Of a DNA stretch of 64,000 nt, positions 18,963 to 27,822 are shown piece after piece. The position numbers were made by a program, and so were the translations under genes. The first letter of the stretch is position 1. Each line of letters starts with the position of its first letter. The notes beneath the pieces were generated by a model. The model made no database searches. It saw only the letters and a program-made list of their open reading frames with translations, and was not told the DNA's origin. The DNA is from Planctomycetaceae bacterium (GTDB lineage Bacteria; Planctomycetota; Planctomycetia; Pirellulales; Thermoguttaceae): the NCBI GenBank assembly GCA_012719125.1, contig JAAYAY010000009.1, forward strand, positions 1 to 64,000, given 5' to 3'.

Positions 18963-19994
18963 TCACCCCGGCTCCTGCTGCGTCGCGCAGTGAAACGCCC
19001 CCAGACCCCAGACCAGGTCGCGGGCGGGCAGGCCGACCGCTTGCCGATCGGGGAAGAGCCCGGCCAGAATCTCCAGCGCCTCCGCATCGGCCGGATCGCC
19101 GTACTGGGGAACGAGAACCAGGCCGTTGGCCAGGTAGAAGTTGGCGTAGCAGGCCGGCGCTCGGGTCTCGTCGAAATAGACGGGCCGGGGCATGGGAAGC
19201 TCCACGACCTGCAGCGGTCGGCCGGCCAGGTCCGTTTCGCCCCGAAGTTGAGCCGCGGTGGCTGCCAGCGAGGCATAGTTCGCGTCCCCTGGATCCCGCT
19301 CGATCGGTACGACGACGGTCGACGGGCCGACGAATCGGGCGAGCTGGTCTACATGCCCGTCCGTGTCGTCTCCCGCCATGGTCCCGTCGATCCAGATGGT
19401 CCGTTTCGCGCCCAGGTAATCGGCCAGATAACGCTCGATGGTCGCCGTATCGGTATCGGGGTTGCGGTTCGGATCGGTCAGGCACGACCTGGCGGCCAGG
19501 AAGAGCCCCTCGCCGTTGGTGTCGATGGCGCCCCCCTCCATGACGATCCCCGGGCGGAACACGCGGCGGCCCGTGATCTCGGCGATGCGGCCCGGTACGG
19601 CATTGTCGGCGTCGAAGGGCGGATACTTGCCGCCCCAGGCGTTGTACTCCCAATCGACAAGCGCCGGCTCCAACCCGTCCGGCCCAACCAGAAAGGTCGG
19701 CCCATGGTCGCGAATCCAGGCGTCGTTGGTCGGCACATCGTGAACGATCACATTCTCGATCGCCCCCACCATGGCCACGGCCTGTTCCCGTGCCTCACCC
19801 GACGCGAGCACGTGAACCGTCTCCTGAGGAGCCAGTGCCTCCACCAGTCGCCGCCACACGTCCGGAATCGGGTCGAACCGCCCGGGCCAGGTGTCGCGGT
19901 TATGCGGCCACGACAGCCAGGTAGCAGCGTGCCGTTCCCATTCGGCCGGCATCCGGTAACCAAGCGCCGCCGGAGGTGTGAAACCTGTACTCAT
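18963..19994 (-). CDS. aguA: Agmatine deiminase
   Basis: The 343-residue product converts agmatine to N-carbamoylputrescine and ammonia. It has the full signature of the family: MPAEWERHAATWLSWP at the N-terminus, NDAWIRDHGPTF (Asp96), EGGAIDTNGEG (Glu153), DGHVDQLARF (His214) and the C-terminal catalytic cysteine in FHCATQQEPG (about Cys336). Usual length is 340-370 residues. ATG 19994 puts the start two residues before the conserved region; an in-frame upstream ATG at about 20024 overlaps the preceding stop. It lies 32 bases downstream of AguB on the same strand, so the two steps from agmatine to putrescine are in one operon. Confidence 0.95.
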   Translation of the reverse strand: MSTGFTPPAALGYRMPAEWERHAATWLSWPHNRDTWPGRFDPIPDVWRRLVEALAPQETVHVLASGEAREQAVAMVGAIENVIVHDVPTNDAWIRDHGPTFLVGPDGLEPALVDWEYNAWGGKYPPFDADNAVPGRIAEITGRRVFRPGIVMEGGAIDTNGEGLFLAARSCLTDPNRNPDTDTATIERYLADYLGAKRTIWIDGTMAGDDTDGHVDQLARFVGPSTVVVPIERDPGDANYASLAATAAQLRGETDLAGRPLQVVELPMPRPVYFDETRAPACYANFYLANGLVLVPQYGDPADAEALEILAGLFPDRQAVGLPARDLVWGLGAFHCATQQEPG

Positions 19995-20026
19995 GTTCCT
20001 GAACCCCGATCCCTGCCCCCTCATAC

Positions 20027-20908
20027 TCAATCCAGGAACCGCCGCGTGAGTCCCTCGTAGGCGTCGATGCGGCGATCGCGGAGGAACGGCCAATGGGTGC
20101 GAACGGCGTCGATCCGGGCCAGGTCGCACTCGACGATCAGCGTCTCTTCGCCGGCATGTTCGGCTCGGGCGAGCAGGTTGCCGTTCGGATCGGCGACGAA
20201 CGAGGCGCCCCAGAACTCGAGTTGGCCTTCCCTGCCGGTCCGGTTGACGGCCGCCACGAACAGCCCGTTGGCGATGGCGTGGCTCCGCATCATCGTCTGC
20301 CAAGCCTCGTGCTGCGAGGCGCCGAACTCGTCCTTCTCGTCGGGCAGCCAGCCGATGGCCGTGGGGTAGAAGAGGATCTGGGCCCCGGAAAGCGCGAACA
20401 ACCGGGCCGCCTCGGGGTACCATTGATCCCAACAAACCCCCACGGCAATCCGCCCGAAACGTGTGGGAAACGACGGGAAGCCCAGGTCGCCCGGCGTGAA
20501 ATAGAACTTCTCGTAGTAGAGCGGGTCGTCGGGAATGTGCATCTTCCGGTAGACGCCGGCCGTGGAGCCGTCGGCGTCGAAGACGACCGCCGTGTTGTGG
20601 TAGAGCCCTGGAGCCCGGCGTTCGAACAGCGACCCGACGATCACGACGCCGTGTTCGGCAGCCGCCTTCGCCAGGGCCTCGCTGGTGGGCCCGGGGATCG
20701 GCTCGGCCTCGTCGAATCGCCGATGGTCCTCGCTCTGGCAGGGGTACTGTCCGGCGAACAATTCCGACAGGCACACGACGTTCGCCCCCGCCCCGGCCGC
20801 CTGGCCGATCCGGTCGAGGGCCCTGGCCAGGTTCTCGTCCTTCGCGGCGGAATGGCGCATCTGGACGAGGGCCACATTGACGGTCTGATTGCTGGAAACA
20901 GACGACAT
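20027..20908 (-). CDS. aguB: N-carbamoylputrescine amidase
   Basis: This 293-residue nitrilase-superfamily enzyme hydrolyses N-carbamoylputrescine to putrescine, CO2 and ammonia. The catalytic triad is visible: Glu49 in CLSELFAGQYPC, Lys122 in YRKMHIPDDPLYYEK and Cys159 in GVCWDQWYPEAARL. The segments EKFYFTPGD and FYPTAIGW are characteristic of AguB rather than beta-ureidopropionase. It is the first gene of a two-gene operon with agmatine deiminase. No arginine decarboxylase gene is visible nearby. Confidence 0.95.
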   Translation of the reverse strand: MSSVSSNQTVNVALVQMRHSAAKDENLARALDRIGQAAGAGANVVCLSELFAGQYPCQSEDHRRFDEAEPIPGPTSEALAKAAAEHGVVIVGSLFERRAPGLYHNTAVVFDADGSTAGVYRKMHIPDDPLYYEKFYFTPGDLGFPSFPTRFGRIAVGVCWDQWYPEAARLFALSGAQILFYPTAIGWLPDEKDEFGASQHEAWQTMMRSHAIANGLFVAAVNRTGREGQLEFWGASFVADPNGNLLARAEHAGEETLIVECDLARIDAVRTHWPFLRDRRIDAYEGLTRRFLD

Positions 20909-21259
20909 AACTTGCCTTTTTAGAGTCTCTATTCGGGACTTCTGCGCATGGTGCGCGCATGTTTGTGAAGGTTGGGTTGCGGGCTTGCCCCGCTTTGGGC
21001 CTCTGGAACAAACGGAAACAAGGGAGTCCAGCCATTCTACCGCATCATGACCGCAACATCAGCCGGGGCAGGGCCCAATTGATCTTTCGGGCCCCAACGC
21101 CGACAATGGGAAGGAGCGGGAAGGAAAAAGGTGACAGCCACCTTTTGCCGGAACGGCCCGACCAACTTTCGGTCGGTGCCCGGTACTTCGTACAAAAGGT
21201 GGCTGTCACCTTTTTCCTGGAACTACACAGGGCTGCATGTTGTTGAGGAGCGGAGACGA
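20909..21259. other. Divergent promoter region holding a palindromic element
   Basis: This 351-base gap separates AguB (minus) and the SIS gene (plus). Its only clear structure is the long inverted repeat at 21123-21217. A strong ribosome binding site GAGGAG (21245-21250) precedes the SIS start. Confidence 0.5.
21123..21217. repeat. Palindromic element with perfect 25-base arms
   Basis: Bases 21123-21147 and 21193-21217 are perfect inverted copies (core AAAAAGGTGACAGCCACC). The 45-base centre holds a smaller hairpin (CCGACC...GGTCGG) and shares the TTGCCGGAACGGCCC type of core with the element in BatD. It lies 42 bases before the SIS gene and could form a strong RNA hairpin in its leader. 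Confidence 0.9.
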
Positions 21260-21865
21260 ATGCTTGGTCTGACTCTCGGAGTGGACGAATACCTGGGGCG
21301 CTTGCGTGAAGAGATCGACCGGCTCGACCGGGCCGCGATCGAACGGTTGTCGGAGGCCCTCTACGAGGCCTGGCAGGCCGAGCGGTTCGTGTTCGTCATC
21401 GGCAACGGCGGATCGGCCGCCACGGCTTCCCATTTCTGCGAGGATCTGGGCAAGAACGCCCTTCGTCCCGAAGACATGCACGACGACGGGAAGAAGCGGA
21501 TCCGAGTGCTCAGCCTGACCGACCATGTCAGTTGGATCACCGCCCTGGCCAACGATCTCTCCTACGACGAGATCTTCGCCCAGCAGTTGCGGCACTTCGC
21601 CTCACCCGGCGATCTGCTCATCGCGATCAGCGGCTCGGGCAACAGCCCCAACATCATCAAGGCCGTCGAGTGGGCCAACCAGCGCGGCCTGAAGGTTTTC
21701 GGGTTGACCGGCTACAGCGGCGGCAAGCTCAAGCAGCTTCAGCACGACGGCATCCACGTGGCCCTCGACGACATGGGCATGGCCGAAAGCGTTCACGCCT
21801 GCTTCATGCATTGGGTCGTGGAAGACGTCCATGGAAGGATCAATAGCGTCGGGCGGTATGCCTGA
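21260..21865 (+). CDS. SIS-domain phosphosugar isomerase (GmhA-like)
   Basis: The 201-residue product is a single SIS domain. FVIGNGGSAATASHFCEDLGKN (about 46-66) and AISGSGNSPNIIKAVEWA are the phosphosugar-binding loops, and HACFMHWVVEDVH closes the domain, as in sedoheptulose-7-phosphate isomerase GmhA and related phosphoheptose or hexulose isomerases. The ATG at 21260 is preceded by GAGGAG at ideal spacing; longer in-frame starts would run through the palindromic element. No heptose-kinase genes lie beside it, so the substrate is not fixed by context. Confidence 0.88.
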   Translation: MLGLTLGVDEYLGRLREEIDRLDRAAIERLSEALYEAWQAERFVFVIGNGGSAATASHFCEDLGKNALRPEDMHDDGKKRIRVLSLTDHVSWITALANDLSYDEIFAQQLRHFASPGDLLIAISGSGNSPNIIKAVEWANQRGLKVFGLTGYSGGKLKQLQHDGIHVALDDMGMAESVHACFMHWVVEDVHGRINSVGRYA

Positions 21866-21882
21866 GAGAAATCGAACAGGAT

Positions 21883-23334
21883 TCAGTCTGCTCCCCGAAT
21901 CCGCCACTCCTTCGGCGCCGCGAAATCGTCGGGTTTCCGGCCATAGGGCGGAACGGCATCGGCCGGTTGGAGGGCGCGGAACGCCTTGAGTTTCGCCAGC
22001 ATCCGTTCGACGACGTCGGGGTTTGCGTTCGCCAGGTTAGTCTGCTCGTAGGGATCGTCGGCGATGCGGAAAAGATGAACCTCTCGCTGGGCCGCCGGGT
22101 TCGGATCGGTCAACTTGCGGCCGACGACGATCAACTTCCACTGCGGCTCGATCAGGGTGATCTGTTCCGTATCCTCGCCGCCCTGGCCGATGTAGGAATA
22201 GAGGTCTCGCTCGGCAGCCGCGGCCTTCCCGGTGAGCAGTTCGACGAGTCCCAATCCGTCGAACGGTTTGCCGCCGTGGTCTTCGATGCCGGCAACCTGC
22301 ATCAAGGTGGGCAGCACATCGATGTAGGCGGCCGGGGCGTTGATTTTGCCCCCTGCCGGCACCTTGCCCGGCCAGCGCAGGGTCGCGGCGACACGGATAC
22401 CGCCTTCGAAGACGGTGGCCTTGCCGGCTCGCAGGGGGCGATTGTCGCCGACTCCCACGCCGCCGTTATCCGAGAAGAACCAGACGAGCGTGCTATCGGC
22501 GATCCCCTTGTCGTCCAGGGCGTCAAGAATCCGGCCCACCCCCCGATCCATGCACGAGATCATGGCCGCCAGGGTCTGACGCGGGGAATCGCCGCGTCCG
22601 GTCTGGGCGGGCGTTTTGGCCCTCGGCTTCCGTTTTCCGGCCGGACCCGGCCCGGCCAGATGCTCGTAGGCCTTCAGGTCTTCGGCCTTCGCCTGCAAGG
22701 GACTGTGCGGAGCGTTGAAGGGGACATAACAGAGGAACGGCGAGTCGTCTTCCGCGTGACGGCCGATGAAGTCGGCAGCCGCCTCGGCAATCAGGTCGGT
22801 CGAGTAGCCCTCGTCGTGGTTCGACTCGTAGCCGCGGTGCCAGTCGAGTTCGCCTTCGCGCTCGTGGGTGAAGTAGTCGATGGCCCCGTTGTAATGGCCT
22901 ACAAACTCGGTGAAACCGCGCCGCAGAGGATGATACTTCACGTCGCTGTGCCCCAGGTGCCACTTGCCGAAGATGCCGCGGTGCTTGTAGCCGGCCCGGG
23001 CCAGCACCTCGGGCAAGGTGACCTCTTCCGTATCCAGCCCCCCCTCACGCCAGGGCGGCAGAACGGCACGCATCAGCCCGAATCGGATCGGGTAGCGGCC
23101 CGTCATCAGGCCGGCCCGGGTGGGCGAACAGACGGGGCAAACGTAGAAGCGGTTCAGCTCAACGCCTTCCGCAGTGAGGCGATCGAGATTGGGCGTCTTG
23201 ATCTCCGTGCCGTGGAACGACACGTCGGCCCAACCCAGATCGTCGGCCACCAGGATCACCACATTCGGCTTCTCGCCGGCAAACGCACAGGTAGTCAGCA
23301 CAGTCAACACCGCAGTAGCCAAGGCACATCCCAT
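21883..23334 (-). CDS. Type I sulfatase (exported)
   Basis: This 483-residue arylsulfatase-family enzyme cleaves sulfate esters, probably from sulfated polysaccharide. After the signal peptide (LATAVLTVLTTCAFAG) come PNVVILVADDLGWADVSFHG with metal ligands Asp31-Asp32, and the sulfatase signature C69-S-P-T-R, in which Cys69 is converted to formylglycine. HRGIFGKWHLGH and FFSDNGGVGVGDN supply further active-site residues. ATG 23334 is chosen because GGGAG lies just upstream; a GTG at 23361 overlaps the TIM-barrel stop (GTGA) and is an alternative. No formylglycine-generating enzyme is encoded nearby. It is co-directional with, and directly follows, the TIM-barrel gene. Confidence 0.95.
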   Translation of the reverse strand: MGCALATAVLTVLTTCAFAGEKPNVVILVADDLGWADVSFHGTEIKTPNLDRLTAEGVELNRFYVCPVCSPTRAGLMTGRYPIRFGLMRAVLPPWREGGLDTEEVTLPEVLARAGYKHRGIFGKWHLGHSDVKYHPLRRGFTEFVGHYNGAIDYFTHEREGELDWHRGYESNHDEGYSTDLIAEAAADFIGRHAEDDSPFLCYVPFNAPHSPLQAKAEDLKAYEHLAGPGPAGKRKPRAKTPAQTGRGDSPRQTLAAMISCMDRGVGRILDALDDKGIADSTLVWFFSDNGGVGVGDNRPLRAGKATVFEGGIRVAATLRWPGKVPAGGKINAPAAYIDVLPTLMQVAGIEDHGGKPFDGLGLVELLTGKAAAAERDLYSYIGQGGEDTEQITLIEPQWKLIVVGRKLTDPNPAAQREVHLFRIADDPYEQTNLANANPDVVERMLAKLKAFRALQPADAVPPYGRKPDDFAAPKEWRIRGAD

Positions 23335-23357
23335 CGCTCGACTCCCTTCCCGAAGTA

Positions 23358-24356
23358 TCACTCTCGCTTCTCAAACGCCGCATCGAAGGCCATCTGACTG
23401 GGCGCAAACTCCAGCCGGCGAACGAACTCGAGCGCCTCGCGAGCCCCATGCTCGCGATCCATGCCGCTGTCTTCCCATTCGACGGACAGGGGACCCTGAT
23501 AGCCGATGTCGTTCAACGCCCGAAGGATCTCTTCAAAGTTGACGTCGCCGCGTCCCAGCGAACGGAAGTCCCAGCCGCGCCGGCGATCGCCAAACTCCAA
23601 ATGGCTTCCCAGAATGCCGGCCTCGCCGGTGCGCCTCACGACCACGTCTTTCATGTGCACGTGATAGATGCGATCGGGGAAGGCCTGGATGAACCGCACC
23701 GGATCGATCCCCTGCCATAACAGGTGGCTCGGATCGAAGTTGAACCCGAACTCGGGCCGGTGATCCAGAACCTCAAGAGCACGCCGCGCCGAACAGATGT
23801 CAAAGGCAATTTCGGTCGGATGCACTTCCAGCGCGAATCGCACACCACACTCCCCAAACACATCAAGAATCGGATGAAAACGCGCGGCCAGCAGCTTGAA
23901 GCCGTCGTCGATCCATTGTTTCGGAACCGGCGGAAACGAATAGACCAGGTGCCAGATACTCGATCCGGTGAACCCGTTGACGATCTCGACGCCGAGCCGC
24001 TGGGCCGCCCGGGCCGTGTCCTTCAACTCCTCCGCAGCTCGCGCGTTGACCCCTTGAGGATTGCCGTCGCCCCAGATACGTTCGGGCAGCAGAGCCTTGT
24101 GGCGCAGATCGATGTTATCCAGCACGGCCTGGCCCGCCAGATGGTTGCTGATCGAATGAACTTGAAGACCGTGGTCGGCCAACAGTCGGCGGACTTTGCT
24201 GCAATACTCGTCTTCCGCCAAAGCCCGCGGGACCTCGAAGTGGTCGCCCCAACAAGCCAGTTCCAAACCATCGAAACCGATGGCCTGGCACTTGGGGACC
24301 AGTTCTACCAGCGGCAGGTCGGCCCATTGTCCAGTACACAGTGTGATCGGTCGCAT
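23358..24356 (-). CDS. Xylose-isomerase-like TIM-barrel sugar isomerase/epimerase
   Basis: The 332-residue product belongs to the AP-endonuclease-2/xylose-isomerase-like TIM-barrel family. Characteristic pieces are [41 protein letters not shown] with a metal-ligand Glu, [25 protein letters not shown] (metal-binding His and Asp) and [10 protein letters not shown]. There is no signal peptide, so it acts in the cytosol, probably on a free or phosphorylated sugar or inositol derivative. It is cytosolic while the downstream sulfatase is exported; together they suggest stepwise handling of a polysaccharide-derived sugar. Confidence 0.9.
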   Translation of the reverse strand: MRPITLCTGQWADLPLVELVPKCQAIGFDGLELACWGDHFEVPRALAEDEYCSKVRRLLADHGLQVHSISNHLAGQAVLDNIDLRHKALLPERIWGDGNPQGVNARAAEELKDTARAAQRLGVEIVNGFTGSSIWHLVYSFPPVPKQWIDDGFKLLAARFHPILDVFGECGVRFALEVHPTEIAFDICSARRALEVLDHRPEFGFNFDPSHLLWQGIDPVRFIQAFPDRIYHVHMKDVVVRRTGEAGILGSHLEFGDRRRGWDFRSLGRGDVNFEEILRALNDIGYQGPLSVEWEDSGMDREHGAREALEFVRRLEFAPSQMAFDAAFEKRE

Positions 24357-24455
24357 GAGTCTCCCTTTCCCCGTTTGAAGGTTGCGTTGCGTTGCCGAAC
24401 ATCAATAGAATCACTAACGTTTGGAAAATCCAGCCCCGAAATAGGGAACCTCACC

Positions 24456-25520
24456 ATGCCGATGACGTCGCGAGAGAGGGTGCTGACTGCTCTTGAGCAT
24501 TGCCGGCCGGATCGCACGCCGCGCGACTTCTGGGCCGAGCCGCCCGCGTGGAATCGCCTGCTGGCCTATCTCGGCCACGACGACCGGGAGCGAGTGCTGG
24601 ACGATCTGGGGATCGATGTGCGTCACCTGCAGATTGCCGGACCGCCGGAACGAGAGCTCGGCGGAGGCTTGTTCGAGAACTTCTGGGGCGAACGCTATGT
24701 CTACCGCGAAACCCCGTGGGGACCGATGCGCGAGGATGCGCCCGGGGCCCTGGCCGGCGCTCGCAGGCTTGCCGACCTGGAACGGTTCGCCTGGCCCAGC
24801 CCGGATAAGTTCGACCATGCCTCACTCGCCGAGCAGTGTCGGCGACGGGACGACCGCGCTCTGCTCTACGGTTTCGCCGACGTCTGGCAAAGGCCGGCCC
24901 TCGTCCGCGGCTGGGAGGGCATGTTTGTCGACATGGTCGATCGGCCCGAGTGGGTCCACTTCCTCGGCCGCAAGTTCACCGACTTCTACAAGGAAGACTA
25001 TACCCGTGCCGCCGAGGCCACCGGCGGGCGGATCGATCTCTACCTGCTGATCAGCGATCTGGGCAGCCAGACCGGGCCGCTCATCTCCCTCTCGATGTTT
25101 CGCGAGTTCGTGGCGCCCTACATCCGGGAGATGACCGGCTGCATTCACGCTCTTGGCGGCAAGGTTCTCTACCACAGTTGCGGCCTGATCCGGCCGTTCA
25201 TTGCGGACCTGATCGAACTGGGCGTCGACGTGCTCGACCCGATCCAGCCCGTCGGGCCGACGATGGCCCCCGAATCATTGAAGGCCGAATTCGGCGACCG
25301 TCTGTGCTTTCATGGAGGAATCGACGTGCAGAAGCTTCTGCCGAGCGGCACAATCGAAGAGATCCGAGACGAAGTGGATCGATACTGTACCGAACTGGGA
25401 CGCGACGGCGGCTATATTCTGGGTCCCACCCACCTTTTCCAGCCCGATATTCCGCCGGAGAATATCCTGGCCGTTTACGAGCAACCCAGCCTGCGAAACG
25501 CCTCGCCACAGGCCCGATAG
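24456..25520 (+). CDS. Uroporphyrinogen-decarboxylase-like methyltransferase
   Basis: The 354-residue product has the URO-D fold: TSRERVLTALEHCRPDRTPRDFW at the N-terminus, a central SDLGSQTGPLISLSMFREFVAPY, and GGKVLYHSCGLIRPFIADLIELGVDVLDPIQP. The HxCG motif resembles the zinc site of corrinoid-dependent MtaA/MtbA-type methyltransferases, so a role in methyl transfer is more likely than haem synthesis; the substrate is unknown. ATG 24456 begins just before the conserved region. Its 3' end overlaps that of the next URO-D-like gene by 46 bases on the other strand. Confidence 0.85.
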   Translation: MPMTSRERVLTALEHCRPDRTPRDFWAEPPAWNRLLAYLGHDDRERVLDDLGIDVRHLQIAGPPERELGGGLFENFWGERYVYRETPWGPMREDAPGALAGARRLADLERFAWPSPDKFDHASLAEQCRRRDDRALLYGFADVWQRPALVRGWEGMFVDMVDRPEWVHFLGRKFTDFYKEDYTRAAEATGGRIDLYLLISDLGSQTGPLISLSMFREFVAPYIREMTGCIHALGGKVLYHSCGLIRPFIADLIELGVDVLDPIQPVGPTMAPESLKAEFGDRLCFHGGIDVQKLLPSGTIEEIRDEVDRYCTELGRDGGYILGPTHLFQPDIPPENILAVYEQPSLRNASPQAR

Positions 25521-26458
25521 TTGGCGGCCGACATTCCCATCACGCCGTACTCTTCCACGTAGCCGATGAATCCGCCTTCGGGCACGGCCAGCAGGTCGTA
25601 GAGCCGCTGCGCCTCGGCGTGGATCTCCTCGGGCGTGCCCTGGATCGAGACGGTCTGGTAGCTGATCGGCATCATGAAACACTGCCGGCCGCGGAGACGC
25701 CGTCCCACTTCGGGGATGTCGTTCACGTTGGGCTGCGAGATGTTGAGCACGTCAACTCCGATCTCGTGGAAGTCTTCCATGAGTTCCAGAAACTCGCCGC
25801 AGCAGTGATACCAGACGTGAAGCCCGAGATCGTGGGCCGCCGCGAATTGCCGAGCGTAACGGGGTTTGAACAACCGCCGCCACATCCCGGGCGAGATCAT
25901 CAGGCCCGACTGGGTACCCCAATCGTCGGCCAGGTGGATTCCGTCGAATCCGTGCTTTGCCGCCATGCGCATCAGATCGCACTCGAAATCGAGGATCCGA
26001 TCGAACAGGGCGGCGAAGCCGTCGGGTTCGAGCAGGAAATCCTGCATGGCGTTCTCGAATCCGCGCAGGAGCGTGTAGACCGTAAAACCGCTCAAATCGA
26101 GGCTGGCCAGCCGGTAGCGATCCTCGCAGAGATCGAAGAACGCCGGCACGGCCGACATCCGCTCGGATTCTCGCAGGGCAGGAACCAAGATCTGGTCCGC
26201 ATGGGGCAGTTCCCGATAGCACGGCTCGACGGGGTGGCCCATGGTTCCGTCGCCGAGCTTCTCCAGGCGATAGCCCCATTCGTTGGTGGACCAGTCCCAG
26301 GCGTTCACCGTACCGTCGCCCGGCACGCCGAGCGAGAGGTGATAGACCATCACGTCGCCCTCGGCCTGGTCGCAGTTCCAGAACACGACGGGAACCCGAT
26401 CCGGTCTGCGGAATTCGATGGCATCTTCAACGCGTTGTGTACGAATGCGGGCAGTCAT
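25475..26458 (-). CDS. Second uroporphyrinogen-decarboxylase-like methyltransferase
   Basis: This 327-residue protein is a distant paralogue of the neighbouring convergent gene. It shows VEDAIEFRRPDRVPVVFWNCD, GIHLADDWGTQSGLMISPGMWRRLFKPRY, LHVWYHCCGEFLELMEDFHEIGVDVLN and ISQPNVNDIPEVGRR. The HCCG segment takes the place of the zinc-binding HxCG seen in methylcobamide:CoM methyltransferase-like enzymes. No corrinoid protein gene lies in the window. It follows the SGNH hydrolase with a 4-base ATGA overlap, so the two form an operon. Confidence 0.82.
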   Translation of the reverse strand: MTARIRTQRVEDAIEFRRPDRVPVVFWNCDQAEGDVMVYHLSLGVPGDGTVNAWDWSTNEWGYRLEKLGDGTMGHPVEPCYRELPHADQILVPALRESERMSAVPAFFDLCEDRYRLASLDLSGFTVYTLLRGFENAMQDFLLEPDGFAALFDRILDFECDLMRMAAKHGFDGIHLADDWGTQSGLMISPGMWRRLFKPRYARQFAAAHDLGLHVWYHCCGEFLELMEDFHEIGVDVLNISQPNVNDIPEVGRRLRGRQCFMMPISYQTVSIQGTPEEIHAEAQRLYDLLAVPEGGFIGYVEEYGVMGMSAANYRACGEAFRRLGCS

Positions 26459-27405
26459 GGCGTCGATCCGTCATTGGTATTGTCTCGAAACCGATCCGAC
26501 GCGGCGGCCATCTCGATGAGGAAGATCCGGCGCAAGGCGTCGTAGCCGCGTTCGTTGGGGTCTTCGAGATTGAATGCATACCAATAGTGGGGATCTTCTT
26601 CGCAGTACGTATTCCGCCACCAGTTGGTGCAGTGGATTCCGTGCCCCAGAAACGTTTCATGCATGGGAACCACGTGGACGTTCTCTCGATCGGAGGCCGC
26701 CTGGTGAATGACGGCATTGTATTCGGCCAGAATCCGCACGCCGTCGGGCCAAGGCGGCAGGCCCGCATTCCCCGCATCGCCCGCGCCGTCGGTCGGATCG
26801 TAGATGTCGGCCAGGAACACGTCGCACCCGCCCGGGAATCGTTCGTTGAGAAGGTCGAGTATCCGGTTGAGCCGAGTTCGATAGTCCTCGATGCACGGCC
26901 GGGCCTGCTCCAGCGTGGCGCCATACATGGCGTCTTCCCGCGGCGGCGAGCGGCCGTAGTCGTGGATCAGGTCGTTGCCCCCGCTGGTCATCACCACAAT
27001 GCCCCAGACGTCGGCAGGTTGCGTTTGCAGTCTCTCTTCAAGGTGTTTCACATGTTCCAGCGAGGTACTTCCCGACACGGCGATGTTCTGCGTGGCGAGG
27101 TTCGGGAACACGGCCGACAGACATCGGCCTTCCATCTCGGGACACTCGTCTTCCGGATTCTGCGCCAACAGCGCGAAATAACCATGCGTCCGGCGAGCGC
27201 CGAACCCGGCCGTCACGCTGTCGCCCACTCCCAGGAGCAGCACTTTCCGCTGGCTCCAAACCTCGGTGAACGGCTCCAGAGGAACCGGCGGTCCGGCCGG
27301 TCCGCTGCCGACCGGGCGAGCGTACTGCAGATAGCGATAGGCCAGGGCCAGGAAGATCAGCAGTCCGCCCAACAACAGCAGCGTCGCGAGTCGCCATTTT
27401 TTCAA
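26455..27405 (-). CDS. SGNH/GDSL-family hydrolase, membrane-anchored or exported
   Basis: The 316-residue product starts with a hydrophobic anchor or signal (LATLLLLGGLLIFLALAYRYL). The SGNH blocks are present: LLGVGDSVTAGFGA (nucleophile Ser in GDS), NIAVSGSTSLEHV (block II Gly), VMTSGGNDLIHD (block III Asn). Candidate block V His residues lie near the C-terminus, but the classical DxxH spacing is not obvious. Such enzymes are esterases or lipases that often remove acetyl groups from glycans. Its stop overlaps the start of the downstream URO-D-like gene. Confidence 0.83.
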   Translation of the reverse strand: MKKWRLATLLLLGGLLIFLALAYRYLQYARPVGSGPAGPPVPLEPFTEVWSQRKVLLLGVGDSVTAGFGARRTHGYFALLAQNPEDECPEMEGRCLSAVFPNLATQNIAVSGSTSLEHVKHLEERLQTQPADVWGIVVMTSGGNDLIHDYGRSPPREDAMYGATLEQARPCIEDYRTRLNRILDLLNERFPGGCDVFLADIYDPTDGAGDAGNAGLPPWPDGVRILAEYNAVIHQAASDRENVHVVPMHETFLGHGIHCTNWWRNTYCEEDPHYWYAFNLEDPNERGYDALRRIFLIEMAAASDRFRDNTNDGSTP

Positions 27406-27822
27406 CGCATCACCTTCTGCCTATTGCCGGCCCCCATTCGTACTCGCATTGTCACTGTGACAACTCTTCGGAAGAAGGCGTGGGCAAGCCCGAGCACCGC
27501 CAATTAGCAGGAAACGCTGCCAGACGGTACGCCTCTCGTTCCTTCGCAGAAAAGAACGGTATCAGAGAAGAGGCACCGGTACTTGAAAAGGGAGTACCGG
27601 TGCCTCTTCTCTGGCCCGAGTTCTTCGGAAAACCGCCCAACCAAGCGTTCATTCCATATGCAAACATCCGTGAACAAGCATTATCGCAGAAAGCGTGCCT
27701 CATTGAAACAGATGTGCTTTCCACCTCCAAGCGTTATGATGTTCTTATCGCAAGTCCAATTTGGGTTCTGACGCACCGCAGGCGCGCGCTGTTTTGTTGG
27801 GAATTCGCCCAGGGGATCGCCG
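27406..27822. other. 417-base divergent region upstream of the XylR-type gene
   Basis: This gap separates the SGNH gene (minus) from the regulator (plus). It holds the hairpin at 27564-27612; the open frames across it have no protein-like features. Promoters for both directions should lie here, but no convincing -35/-10 pair stands out. Confidence 0.5.
27564..27612. repeat. Hairpin element with perfect 20-base arms
   Basis: AGAGAAGAGGCACCGGTACT (27564-27583) is repeated inverted at 27593-27612 around a 9-base loop. It is of the same general kind as the palindromes at 7486 and 21123 but has a different arm sequence. It lacks a T-run, so it is not a typical intrinsic terminator. Confidence 0.9.

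Noticed and set aside
19995-21035. N-terminal extension of the agmatine deiminase frame to 690 residues
   Set aside because: The extra part is Arg/Gly-rich and out of frame with the real AguB gene on the same strand; family length and homology fix the start at 19994.
27564-27612. Intrinsic terminator
   Set aside because: The stem is long and perfect, but no T-run follows on either strand and it is not near a gene end; it fits a palindromic repeat better.
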